NCBI RefSeq assembly: GCF_032362555.1
Contig: NC_083508.1
Span: 5,733,001 to 5,797,000 of the forward strand
DNA length: 64,000 bases
DNA from: Amyelois transitella
Taxonomy: Eukaryota; Arthropoda; Insecta; Lepidoptera; Pyralidae
Direction: 5' to 3'
In this document: piece by piece, positions 47,590 to 58,600 of the stretch
Numbering within the stretch: the stretch's first letter is position 1
How the letters are laid out: the number at the start of each line of letters is the position of its first letter
Position numbers and translations under genes: made by a program
The notes under the pieces: generated by a model
Seen by the model: the letters and a program-made list of their open reading frames with translations, nothing else
The model's database searches: none
Told to the model about the DNA's origin: nothing

Positions 47590-47850
47590 TTGTTCGTATC
47601 GCTTTGTAGCATTTGTAATCTAGGACATTCGTATGAAAGGCGAGCACGGCGCGGCAGTCGGCAGCCACTGCCGATTCCAAATGAGGTCAGTGGAACGCGA
47701 AGCATTACACTTGACCTCTTTTTGCCGAGTCCTTACCTCCGCCAGACCTTCACACTTTTTACAATGCTTTTACGAGCTAGGTCGGGCCAATTAAGTTTGT
47801 CGGACGCCTGTAACAATGACGCCCCCGCTAGCAGATGCAGAGCGCAGTGA
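47590..47850. promoter_or_regulatory. GC-richer island, possibly exonic
   Basis: A plus-strand frame of 86 codons is open here; it ends beside a GTGAGTGCC donor-like site (47847). AGGTCA and TGACCT occur 27 bp apart (about 47682-47717). The protein is not recognised. Confidence 0.3.
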
Positions 47851-49794
47851 GTGCCCTACACACGCACCACACACTTGACATACATTCGTGGTTCAATGTC
47901 TATTAGTATTTGTTTTTCGTTAATGACCGACAAAATGAATGTCTTTTAAATCAGGACATGCCATTGAACATATATTTATACCTAAATAATTTACGATGAA
48001 AGAATATTGTTCTAGTCAAGTAGTAGTATAAACGATTAGTGAGATAATTATTTTGAATGTTTTCTTTTTTTTTCCTTAGGTAGTTTGTTTGTAGTTTGTT
48101 TTCAACTGACTAAAAAGAGGTTTATTTATTGTTACTCGGCCATTATGAACCTATTTTGATGATAATTATTTGATTTGCACTAACGAGCTGGTCCTATATT
48201 CATCACTTTAATAACTTTTATTATAAAAACTTGGTTAAATGGACAGAACTGAATGATATTAAATTTTTTTTTAGTTAATAATAAATACTAGTTTTACTCA
48301 ATTATTAATTTTAATTTGCCATACGTGCGTATCTTAACAATTGCTCCTAGTGATGACGTGCGTAAAGAACAGCGATGGTAATAATTATAAATACTTATTA
48401 ACTGACACATCGGTTCCTAGTAAACAAGGTCGCGGTGACCCTGACGGCACGTATTTTTATTGTTGTTTTCGCAGCAATGAGAGCACAAAGACAAACAAGG
48501 AAGCCGACGACTTCAACGCGATCACTTCAACTATGTAGCTGTGCTTAATCATGCTCTGGTTATAATGGAAAATTATTATAATGAAAATATTACTTTGTGA
48601 TTCCTAGCTATTGACTAGACCAGACTACCCAAGGATTGGATTGGATTGTAGTTTCTTGGTATAAGTAGCTGAGTAATGTGACGCCATGTGTGCGATCCAC
48701 CTCAGGTCAATTATTTCATAATATTCAATAATCTCTTAAACGAATCTCATTTGATTTTTCAGGAAATGCCATATCATAAGATAATTGAAATAATATATTA
48801 ATATTACAAAATGCTGTACAGAAACTATTTAGGGATGATAGATAAAGCTACATATTATACATACATACATATATATGTTATTGCTAACACCATCACTAGA
48901 TAGACTGATTCAGTTTAAGCGAGTTCAATTATTGTTACACACCTCGTATCTCGTATGATTCAGTTTCAGGCAGATGTTTCAGATACGGCCATAAAATATT
49001 TAAGGATGACTAACAATGATGACTACAAAGTCTTTGAATAATTGTTTGTTTATTCGAGCTTATGTATTGTATAAACTTTTGACATTTCATAAGTAACCGG
49101 CTTGTATCTCAAAAGCTACAATGAAACTTATTAAATTTTACTTCTTTATAGACCAACTGTACAAAGAGCACTTAAATAACAGTTGGTTATTTTCCAAACC
49201 TGGGAATTGCATTTTTGTTACATGTTTTTTTATCATTCGATGCGGAAATGTGTCAAGTGAAAAAAAATATGTTCAAATATGTTTATCTATGTGGGTTAGG
49301 AGTACATTTTTATGAAATATGGGTCAAACATGAAATCAAATTCCAGAAACTTCATATTTCGGGGCATGTTTATTTACAAATCACTTGTGTTGCCTAATAA
49401 AAATACTGTATTTCTAGTGCAAACATTTGTTGGCGCCGAAGTCCACAATGGGGTTTTATGAACGCTATCACTGTGGTGGGTGTAGTCTAGACAAATAGAA
49501 GTACTTCAAATGCGAAGATTAACTGTGAACGGTTACAATTGACGCCATATATGACAAGAACGTAGGGAATATTTTCTGGGAACAACATATGTACGTGACC
49601 TGAACACAACTGAAGGTTTTGTAGTATTTGTGTTATTTGATCGCTGTGTTGGGTATTGTGTTCTTGGTAATCGCGATTTACTTTAAAGTTATATTAGAAA
49701 AGCTGTTAAAATTAAACAGAATAGCAAAAAAAATATTATAGATTTTATATCAGACATCGCCTAAAATATGCCTTATTTGCGGTTATCTAAGTCA
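47851..49794. other. Unassigned DNA with a possible terminal exon
   Basis: At 48477, after TTGTTGTTTTCGCAG (a good acceptor), a frame NESTKTNKEADDFNAITSTM ends in TAG (48536-48538). Incoming phase is 2, as for the candidate at 38914. The rest is AT-rich and unrecognised. Confidence 0.25.
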
Positions 49795-49925
49795 AATAAG
49801 ACTCATTTTTGGGCGAAAGGCTAATAACCAGTCACAGTGTCTGAATCTCAATTCCATCATTATCCAGTTGAAAGTGGCGTTTTTGAGATCTGCCACGCTT
49901 GTCCTATTCATGATACTGTGTATAT
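49795..49925 (+). repeat. Family-A fragment
   Basis: GGCGAAAGGCTAATAACCAG and AATCTCAATTCCATCATTA match the middle of family A; both ends are lost. Confidence 0.55.
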
Positions 49926-50138
49926 AATGATCAATACATATAATGTACTAATCTCTAATAATGATCAAAACATATAATGTACCGGAATAAATAAAAAATC
50001 GTTAAACAGTTGTAAAGTAATGTGTTTTTCTGTTTGTACTCGCTAATCTCCGGAACTACTGGACGGATTCAATTGAAACTTTTTTTTATATATCTATTAA
50101 GATATTAAGATTATGCAATACCTAATCTAAATGATTTT

Positions 50139-50172
50139 GTAAACTAGGACATATATATATGTCCTAGTTTAC
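50139..50172. repeat. Perfect 34-bp palindrome
   Basis: GTAAACTAGGACATATA followed by its exact inverse, no loop. Confidence 0.9.
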
Positions 50173-50371
50173 TTTATGCATAAACCTTATTTATATGCAG
50201 CGTCTTTAGTGTCATCGTTGTTGATTAGATTAGTGAATGAATTGGCTTGCTCGAGCGATGAGTCAAGGCTAATGTGCTAGCACCGTAATTTTGCGATATA
50301 CTGATATCAAACACGGATAAATTCACAGTAATAAAGGTAAATAAAAAATATGAATCAACTACCCTGCCAGG

Positions 50372-50435
50372 AATAAACCTTACTTGGTAGTCAGAGCCAA
50401 GAGTCTTTAAAGACTGAAAGGCCACGTTCAGGCTG
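50372..50435 (-). repeat. Family-A fragment
   Basis: GGTAGTCAGAGCCAAGAGTC and TTTAAAGACTGAAAGGCCAC match the 3' half of family A; about 60 bp only. Confidence 0.55.
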
Positions 50436-51090
50436 ATTGTACTGAATGAAAATGAACATTATTTTGTTTAAAAAAACAAACTGGTTATTTATTTAACAAA
50501 GCGTATGTTTAAAAATAACAGGGGACCTTTTATATATCCATATTATATAAGTAAGACAAAGGGGTGATGGTAAATAATAGGGTAAAAAAGATAACAAAAC
50601 TAACACACTGTGCCGTCCATTCCAAAAGGTGAGGTAAACTTGCAAAAATGGTTACATACGAATGAGTAGAGGTAGTCTATTATAAATTAGCCTTATAGTT
50701 CATAGCAGCCGATCAGCTCGTGTTGTAAAACTTGTAAACAAGTTGAAAGAAAGTCAACAAGTGTCCGATAAGCAGGCCGCTGCTCTTCTCTATCGTTCAA
50801 GATTAAGGTCGTTCTATCGAGCGTCGTGTTCTTAGGTCATTTAGCTCGTGTTTATTGCAAACAAAAATGTAACATTTAATGAGTATACTAAGGGTTTCAA
50901 TAATGTGGATTTAATAGATTTGTATTGGGTGACGTTACTATAAAAATGAAAAGAATGTGGCACTGTAGTTCCTCTGCTATATTAGATTTTATACGTAAGG
51001 TCATCAAAATTAATCTTCATTTGAAACAATGCCGGTGGACGCGTGCACGCTGACTGTACCAATCAGCAGATTTCTTTATATAGTAAGTAG
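50436..51090. other. Unassigned DNA
   Basis: Nothing recognised. Confidence 0.4.
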
Positions 51091-51700
51091 TTGACGCTCG
51101 CATCTCCGTTTGCGTGTTATTGAAAATACGAAGGTTATTAAGTTAGTATCTCGTAACACAAGTTTCGAACTTACTTCGAGGCTTACTCAATCTGTGTTAT
51201 TTGTCCAGTCCATAAATATATAATTATTTATAATATTTATATTTAATATACTCCAATTTTACAAAGTACATATTACAGAGTAGCTGGTCCCTTTTGCTTC
51301 TACATCACATGATCCAGATCTTCCATTTTTTTTCGCCCAAAGAAAATGCTCATCAGGTTGAACAACTTTTGTCAAGACGTTTCCATAATTCGGATGATTT
51401 AGCTGGTCCATAATGGTTCTGCATCAGGTGTTCCAGATCTCCGATTTTTATACACCAACAGTAAATGCTCATCAGGTTGAACAACTTTTGTTGAGACGTA
51501 TTTCGATATTTCCTATAGTTTAGCTGAGTTGTTATGATTTGATATCAGCTGTACCAGATTCTAACATAAATTATACCCTATATGTTGGCCAGGCATAAGA
51601 GCTATACAAAAAAAATGTTTCATTCAAATCCATTCAGTAGTTCCGGAGATTAGCGTGTACAAACAAACATTAAAACAGACAGACTTTTTTTTCAAATTCA
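51091..51700. repeat. Family-E dispersed repeat, copy 2, with nested SINE B piece
   Basis: It matches 40430-40885 in the same orientation. At 51144-51232 it is interrupted by the 3' part of a family-B SINE in plus orientation (GTTAGTATCTCGTAACACAA to CAATCTGTGTTATTTGTCC). Confidence 0.65.
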
Positions 51701-53860
51701 TGCTGTTACTATTTTTACATCGTGATTAATTATTTTTTTGAAAATATGCTCAATGATCAGACAAATTTTTTACTGTTTTATTATAAGTATTGATTGTTAT
51801 GTAAATACTTTCAATTATTTAATCACAAAAATTGAGAATAAGTAAAATACAGATTATGTACTCATGAATTTGTCAAATTAAACATATCAACGGGCTGAGA
51901 AGAGAAGTTTATATTTTTAAATCTACTTTTAAGGCTTTAAAGCCTTGTTTGTTAAAACAAAAAGTAACAGTACAGTAAGTAACATTTTGTTGTTTAATAA
52001 AATCGATGGGGATGTTTATACTTTCGCATTCCAAAAGGTAAACATTCAAGTTACGCCTGAGTTCACAGGTGAATGAAACGCAGACCTTGTTCCACAAGTT
52101 GCTGCACTGTTGATTGCTGACAAACATTTGTTTTCAAGCAGGTATGTTTTAAAATATATAATAAATCCTATTCAGATAATAAAAAATATTAATCTATTAT
52201 GTGAAATTGTTCCCCTACAGCCCGACGTTACTCGTAAAAGTTTAATGGAGACAGCTTTCGCCTGATTTTCTTTGAAGGCTGTTTTTGTGCGAATATAGTC
52301 TGCGAGGTGACTAATTTAGACAGATTGCTTGAGTGCTACTCAGTACTAATAAGCAATAATAGAATTCGAATACGAAAATTTCACATTTTTGCTACCAATT
52401 TAAGATCTTTGATTTGATTTTAAAATTGAAATTGTTATATGATATATCTCAAAGTTTCATAGATTGTATTGATGTTTCCTTTATCGATCCAACAATTAGA
52501 TTTACTTAGATATAAGATTTTTTTTTATCAACTATCATTCATTGCAGATGGTGTGTATGCAATTTATCTTAACATTCACAACTCAGTTGACTATTATGTA
52601 TCCACATCTAATCACCTATCTCGTGTCACTTCGTACTGGGAGGCGTTGTTGATACACCGAACGACAACAGTCGGGGTACAATAATGTTTGTGCAAACAGA
52701 GTTGCGCAAGGAGAGGAGAACAATGGCTCGCGAAGGAATGTTGCCATAACATCGAGCGACAATCGACCTGGCTGCTGACGTCACCACACGGGCAATTATT
52801 GCGCAAAAATTCATTGCGAGAAGAGAAGTCTTTTCTATGTTGATGATATGGTATTAAAAAGCTGTTTAGGTCAACCAATAGTTTAGAAGAATAGCAGTCA
52901 AGGATGCGACCGAAAACATGAGAGTGAGTAAAGTGCTATAAAAAGCAAATAAAGAACGTTTGGGTGGATTGAAGAATAAAGTGCAGAATGATAGATAAAT
53001 TCTTTATTTATATGTAGGCAGCAGGCACGGGAAACAGATTGATTTAAATTACATATGTTCCTTCTTCAAATTTTACTGTAATTATAACCTTAAACCAAGG
53101 ATTCTTGGATCGCTCTACCTGATTAGGTAGAGCGATCACTGTAATATTATATTACAACGACCGCGAACTTACACATTTATTTCCGCGAATCTAACTGATG
53201 TCTGCCTAATTTATAATGAAAATGCAATAACTAATCCTGTAAATATTCAGCAGTCAATACGAAGTATCGTTGGGTTACGTAGTAGGTGGTAGGAGAGAGG
53301 AGGGTCGAGCTCGTTACTGAATATTTTCGGCAAGGTCGAGGTCGGATTGTTTGACTTCCTAGATGGAGGGCGGCCGCGCTCACCGCCAACTGCCTCTCCA
53401 CAAATTATACAGGATCGCGTCGCAGATCGCAGCGGTTTAATCCTTATTGTTTTAGGGCTGTATGAGATACATGCTGTATAAGAGACATGATCAAACTATG
53501 TACGATGGGAAAATTTGTGAGTTTCAAAAACCTCCACCACTAAAAATATTTGAGAGGCCAATAAATGAGTTGCAGAGTTGAGTTGAGGAACGTAATAGAA
53601 TGTATAAAAGGTAAATAAGTTTATTATATTTCCTGATGATAAAGACGTAACCATCGTAAAAACGTATAGGTACGTTTGTAAATTATCTCTATTTTATCTA
53701 AATTGTGTGGTATCAATGCTTTTTATTACTGCGTATCTGCTACATGTTCGCGAAAAATGCGGATAAAAATATCCAGGGTCAGGCTCAAGGTCTTACGCTT
53801 TTCTGATTAGGAAAAATAATGATAAGGGCGGGTGTTGAAAACTGAACTTTAGCGATATGA
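51701..53860. other. Unassigned DNA
   Basis: Includes a short perfect hairpin (53108-53120 against 53125-53137) and GC-richer patches at 52620-52800 and 53330-53400 (GGCAAGGTCGAGGTCGG). No gene recognised. Confidence 0.35.
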
Positions 53861-54336
53861 ACAAAAATCTAATTTTGTTTCAGCGTAACTCGTTTACAAT
53901 CAAAAAAATATCTATAGTTCTGCTTATTTGCTGCGACCGCAAGGTTACAGCTTTTATGTTTAATTGCTAATATAAAAAAAATGTTTATATAGAAATAAAC
54001 GATTGTGAACTTAAAGGAGCATATGTATTCTGATGTAACAAGATGTGTACAACCTAATATTGAATATGACATTGGCTCCCGGCTATGAGGCAGAGGGTAG
54101 ATGGATGATGGATGGGAGAAGAGGGAGTGAGGGGGTGCGGGGCGGGATGCGGCCTTGTCGTGTGACATTGGCAGGCATGGATGCTTCCTGTTATCTTACT
54201 TACGATTGCAATACTCCACGTCACCAGAACCATCGAGAGAATAGAGATATAGCTCATAGACATTACTATCAGAACACACAATTATGAGAACTTGTACGAA
54301 GTATTTACAACGGCTTTTAAAAAATGTGTGTTTGTG

Positions 54337-54819
54337 TTACCACGTCTGTACTAAGCGCGGCCTCCGCTTAAAGAATTGTTTATGTAGAATTTGTTTCCTA
54401 TTTAATTTGTAGCGTCGCTCGCGAGTGGCATTAATCATTATTGAAACAAAGAATGTCCACTCACGGTAATTGTAATTAACACGCGTCGGCCTTGGTGCTA
54501 CAAAATAAGGCAAGTATCTAAGTGGCGCTTCATTAAACACACGCTGTGCGTTAGCAGAATTCTTGGCATTCATCATTTTACGGATCAACTCTTTCACGGG
54601 ATCAGTTTTCTGGAGGTAGCGAAGCGAATTATTTATTTAAATAATTAATAATCCTGTCTTGCTATTGACTCTTTAAGATGAACACCAGCATGGGATTGCA
54701 AGATTTGCAAAAGGCGAAACTGCACAAGATTTTTGTACCGTCAATACCTCTGTGTCTTTCTCAGTGTCTTGATACAGTGAACCTTCGACACCCTCGTTAC
54801 TGTGTGATGGTGCGCTCAT
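54337..54819 (-). CDS. Candidate unrecognised two-exon gene
   Basis: Exon B: ATG at 54819, 24 codons to a GTATTG donor (54748); an in-frame TAA lies upstream. Exon C: acceptor CTACCTCCAG, 54609 leftward, in the same phase (0), separated by a 138-bp intron. Exon C is the only open frame on its strand across 145 nt and reads like protein: KTDPVKELIRKMMNAKN, then FNEAPLRYLPYFVAPRPTR. It either continues to a stop at 54337 (about 110 aa in all) or is spliced at GTGAGT (54464-54459) to unseen exons. No family recognised, no signal peptide or membrane segment. The GT-rich, pyrimidine-poor first intron boundary is the weak point. Confidence 0.42.
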
Positions 54820-54899
54820 TATCTGCACACCGCGGTCACCTTAACGCAACGTCACAAAGGTCTTTATTAAATGAGTACGTATGTAAACAGGAATGTTTT

Positions 54900-56050
54900 C
54901 CTTGATCATTGTTTTTGCTATTTACGAGATTATGCGTATTAATCGGTGAACCAGGAAGCAGATCTCGCATGATATCAGAATAAAAACATACCATACATAC
55001 CCATCATGAATATAAAAGTATGATGAAAAATAAAGACATGCAAAATTATTGCATGTCATTAAATTATCATTTAATTAAGAGGGTAAGCAGAGACTACTTT
55101 TGCCACGATCGCTGCATGCTTGTTTCGTTCTCTTAATCGGTGAGCTTGCATAAGGAGAGTAATGATTGTAGATGTTTTTATTTATATATAGTCATTTTAT
55201 ATTTATTTATATTAAGGCCCACCACGTGTTGTAACGGAATAAAACTGGGCAAATAAGTAGGTACTTACCACATAAAACAATGTGAAATAGACGTCACGAG
55301 TGCGCAGCGATCGCCCAGTGCGCAAACATGTTTACTGAACCGCCTCTCAAAGTTCAAGGTTCTAACGATGGAATAGCGCACTTTCCATGTGGAGACACTT
55401 CGAGGACACCCGCGGAAACCGCCCTTATATCCTGTATGTTCTGTCAATATTGGGCGTTTCAACGTTGATACAACGCCCTTGAAATATACATACAAGGGCA
55501 TCTTTATTATTTTATGTAACATAGATTGTAGTATTAGGCAATCCGAATTACTAACATAAATCAATAAGAAATTGATTGTTATTTTTTTTTTAATTTAATA
55601 TTTTCTTACTTATTACTAAACATACCTATAATACGCTTCATATTAAGAGTTGAGTTCGTACAAAAAGTTCTACAGGGCTGGCGAATTCGTATTTTTTTCA
55701 TCGATCATTGCCTTAATTTACAAAGTGCAACAATCCTGTCTGGATTTTATCGAGGTCATACAAGCAGCATGTGCGCAGTGGTTTTCCGAACGTGCACCGC
55801 ACATGCACTGCACACTGCACACTGCACATGTCATATGGTGTGAAGGGCCAGGTGTGTGCTGATTCGAGCACCTGCAGCCGACTTTCAACTCCGACTGTTG
55901 AGGTCTGATCAACGGGATCCTGGTGTTATAGGAGATCTTTAAGGAATAAGCAGCGTAAGAGCTAATTTAATTAGACTGCAGTCGTACTGTTAGAATTACG
56001 GACATCAGCTTGTAAAATTAATTATACAACATACAAGTTTCCTAACAATT
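54900..56050. other. Unassigned DNA with family-C trace and small ORF
   Basis: A family-C fragment (55080-55150, GGTAAGCAGAGACTACTTTT) is present. At 55328-55468 a plus-strand ATG frame of 46 codons (MFTEPPLKVQGSNDG onward) is open. On the minus strand a strong GTAAGTACC donor sits at 55270, a possible 5' exon for the candidate gene at 54.3-54.8 kb. Confidence 0.3.
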
Positions 56051-56052
56051 TT

Positions 56053-56155
56053 GCCGTGTGGTTTCCGGCATTTTAGATCAGTACCACTTCATATCTTCTA
56101 TTCAGCTAAAAGTGGCCTTTCGGTTTTTTCAAGACTGATGCCTCTGTCTACTATA
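56053..56155 (+). repeat. Family-A fragment with deleted middle
   Basis: GCCGTGTGGTTTCCGGCATT start joined to ATTCAGCTAAAAGTGGCC and CAAGACTGATGCCTCTGTCT. Confidence 0.6.
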
Positions 56156-56867
56156 TAAATAAATAAATAACTACATAATGAAAATTTACATATATTTTTT
56201 TTAATTTCTGATAATATTTTTTAAGGATTTACATGAAACGATTTTTTCGAAAATATTAGTCAAAGTTTATTCAGCCATACTTTTTTCTGCTCGATTTTCT
56301 AAATGAACGAAATTTCCCTGCTCATGGTAAAAATCTACTGATTCTAGTCAGTCGCTATCCGCAAACATAAAGCAGGTATTATGTCATCGCCCTAACTTCC
56401 TCGTGTCAAATAATTTCAACAATACCTAATAAATTTCGGTATAATTTCAAGGTCGTTCATCATTAGCATTGGCCTTGGTTTCATTTACAGACTCTAGAGG
56501 TGGTCTCGGTCGCGACTTTCATATGACTTATTCATCTAAATCACAATGGTTTTGTGATGTAAAATGTCTACATCTGAATCAATATATAATTTATCCGTAT
56601 CCGTAAATTTGACAGTACCTACTGACGTTCACAATGGAGACATACTATAACGCAATTTTATATAACTCACTGTCTCCCGCTGAGGGTAAAAATTAAAGTA
56701 CACTGAATACGTTGCTACGCCATTACATGTATATTGAAAATCGAAATAAAGTATTCCGATTTGTATGCTGAGGAGGCATCGCGATTACTGCATCATGTGA
56801 AATGCTGCAAGATGGAGATCGAAATAGCACCTATGACAATATTCTTCCGATTTCTTTGGGTCTGGTG

Positions 56868-57112
56868 CTGTGTGGTTCCCAGCTCTTTAAAATAGGAACA
56901 ATCCATCTCTTTCCTATAGATGTTGCAAAAGGCGACTAAGGAATAGGGTTAAAAATACTTGGGATTCTTCTTTTAGGAGTAGCAATAGCAACCTTTTACT
57001 ATTTGAATCTTAATTCTATCATTAAGCCATACAGCTGATCGTGCCATTTTTTAGTCTTTGCGAGACTGTTGGTTCTGTCTCGTCGTAACTTCACGTCTTG
57101 GGATACGTTTGT
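56868..57112 (+). repeat. Family-A retroposon, diverged, full length
   Basis: It starts GTGCTGTGTGGTTCCCAG, contains GATTCTTCTTTTAGGAG and AATTCTATCATTAAGCC, and ends near CTCGTCGTAACTTCACGTCT. Confidence 0.75.
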
Positions 57113-58149
57113 ATGTCATTTGGGTCTAATCTGAAGCATGCTCGGTATCCAGGATTACATGTGGTGTGATTATGATAGTTGAAGGTTCATTGTAAACATA
57201 ATTAGTCTGGAGATTTCTAAAGGTAGAGTTTAAATATTGAATCGACTCCTGACATTGTATGAGCTTCCTGTCTATTTACATCTGTATAGTTTGCCTTCAC
57301 ACAAGCGGGTTGAGGCCACCAGAGCACAAGAACATCGGCATTGCCATTGCTGTCTATTGTATATTTATAATCATATTCAGTTGAGGCCCTGACTCTTCTT
57401 TAAATGTAATAATAAGTATCGTGGCACCTTTGTAGAGTACTTTATGAAATAAAAAAAAATTATTTAAAGTAATGATTAATTTCACAAAACATGTGTGTGT
57501 ATGTATATACACATATACCATCTTCATCCTAAGATGATTTATGACAACACACAAGACTTCAAGGTAAAGTTTAGCTGAAGGGCTCATAAATATAAGATAG
57601 AAATTTAAAGATAGTGATAGGTTGTTAGCCTAAGAGTACCAAGTTTATAAGCATTTTGCTTGTTTGACATATACAATCTGCACAAGAAGGGAAGCAGCTG
57701 GCACGCAGTATGTTGTTCTTTCGCTACCAAACATTTCAAACATCACTAAATAATTGTCATCTCTTTTGGTTTTTCACAACATTGGTTAACATCGTTTAAA
57801 TCACTCAAATCTAAATTTAATACCGCTTCTAAAGCTTCAGTGCAGAAAAAGCGGTAACAATCTGTACTGCAGCATTTCATTTCAAACATCATAATGGAAA
57901 ATTTTATTTCCAACAGGCTAGTTAATAATCTATAAAAGTAGGTACATGTAATATAAAAACAGCCTTCAAGTAGCCTTGACTTAACTATGTCTTGTTAATT
58001 CCTCGATGAAGTATGAAAAATGGCCAATCAAATAGAGTGTCCATGAGACAGGTGCCGTATCGTCTCTACAGATATAGGTGTGTCGTGTCTGTAGACAAAT
58101 ATATTAGTTTCGAAATGAAATTACCTGAGTTATGGTAAATAAATAAATA
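57113..58149. other. Unassigned AT-rich DNA
   Basis: Nothing recognised apart from a faint family-A trace at about 57600-57650. Confidence 0.4.
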
Positions 58150-58600
58150 ATTATAAATATAAATGGGACAAATTAGACAGATTGAGTTAGCCTCGAAGTA
58201 AGTTCGAGACTTGTGTTACGAAATACTAACTCAATGATACTATATTTTATAATAGATAAGTGCCGTGTGGTTGCCGGCACCAATACAAAAAAGAATAGGA
58301 CCACTCCATCTCTTTCCCATGGATGTCGTAACCGTCGTCAAACTTGGGATTCTTTTTCAGGCGATGGGCTAGCAACCTGTCGCTATTTGAATCTCAATTC
58401 TATCATTAAGCCAAATAGCCGAACGTGGCCATTCAGTCTTTTCAAGACTGTTGGCTCTGTCTACCCCGCAAGGGATATAGACGTGACAATATGTATGTAT
58501 GTATAATAGATACTTAGATAGATAAATATCCAAGACCCAGAACAATCAGAGAAAGTTATTTTCTCATCATGCCCTGGCCGGGATTCGAACCTGTATATAG
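58150..58600 (-). repeat. Family-B SINE interrupted by a family-A retroposon
   Basis: 58150-58258 and 58513-58597 form one family-B SINE, truncated just after the B box (GGGATTCGAACC), so the A box end is lost. Confidence 0.8.
58259..58501 (+). repeat. Family-A retroposon nested in SINE B, 11-bp target duplication
   Basis: TATAATAGATA flanks both sides (58248-58258, 58502-58512). The copy starts GTGCCGTGTGGTTGCCGG and ends CGTGACAATATGTATGTATG; a 20-bp deletion lies near 58331. Confidence 0.9.

Noticed and set aside
54045..54287. Overlapping ORFs of 80 and 75 aa on opposite strands
   Set aside because: Low-complexity G-rich tract; no coding signature or splice partner.
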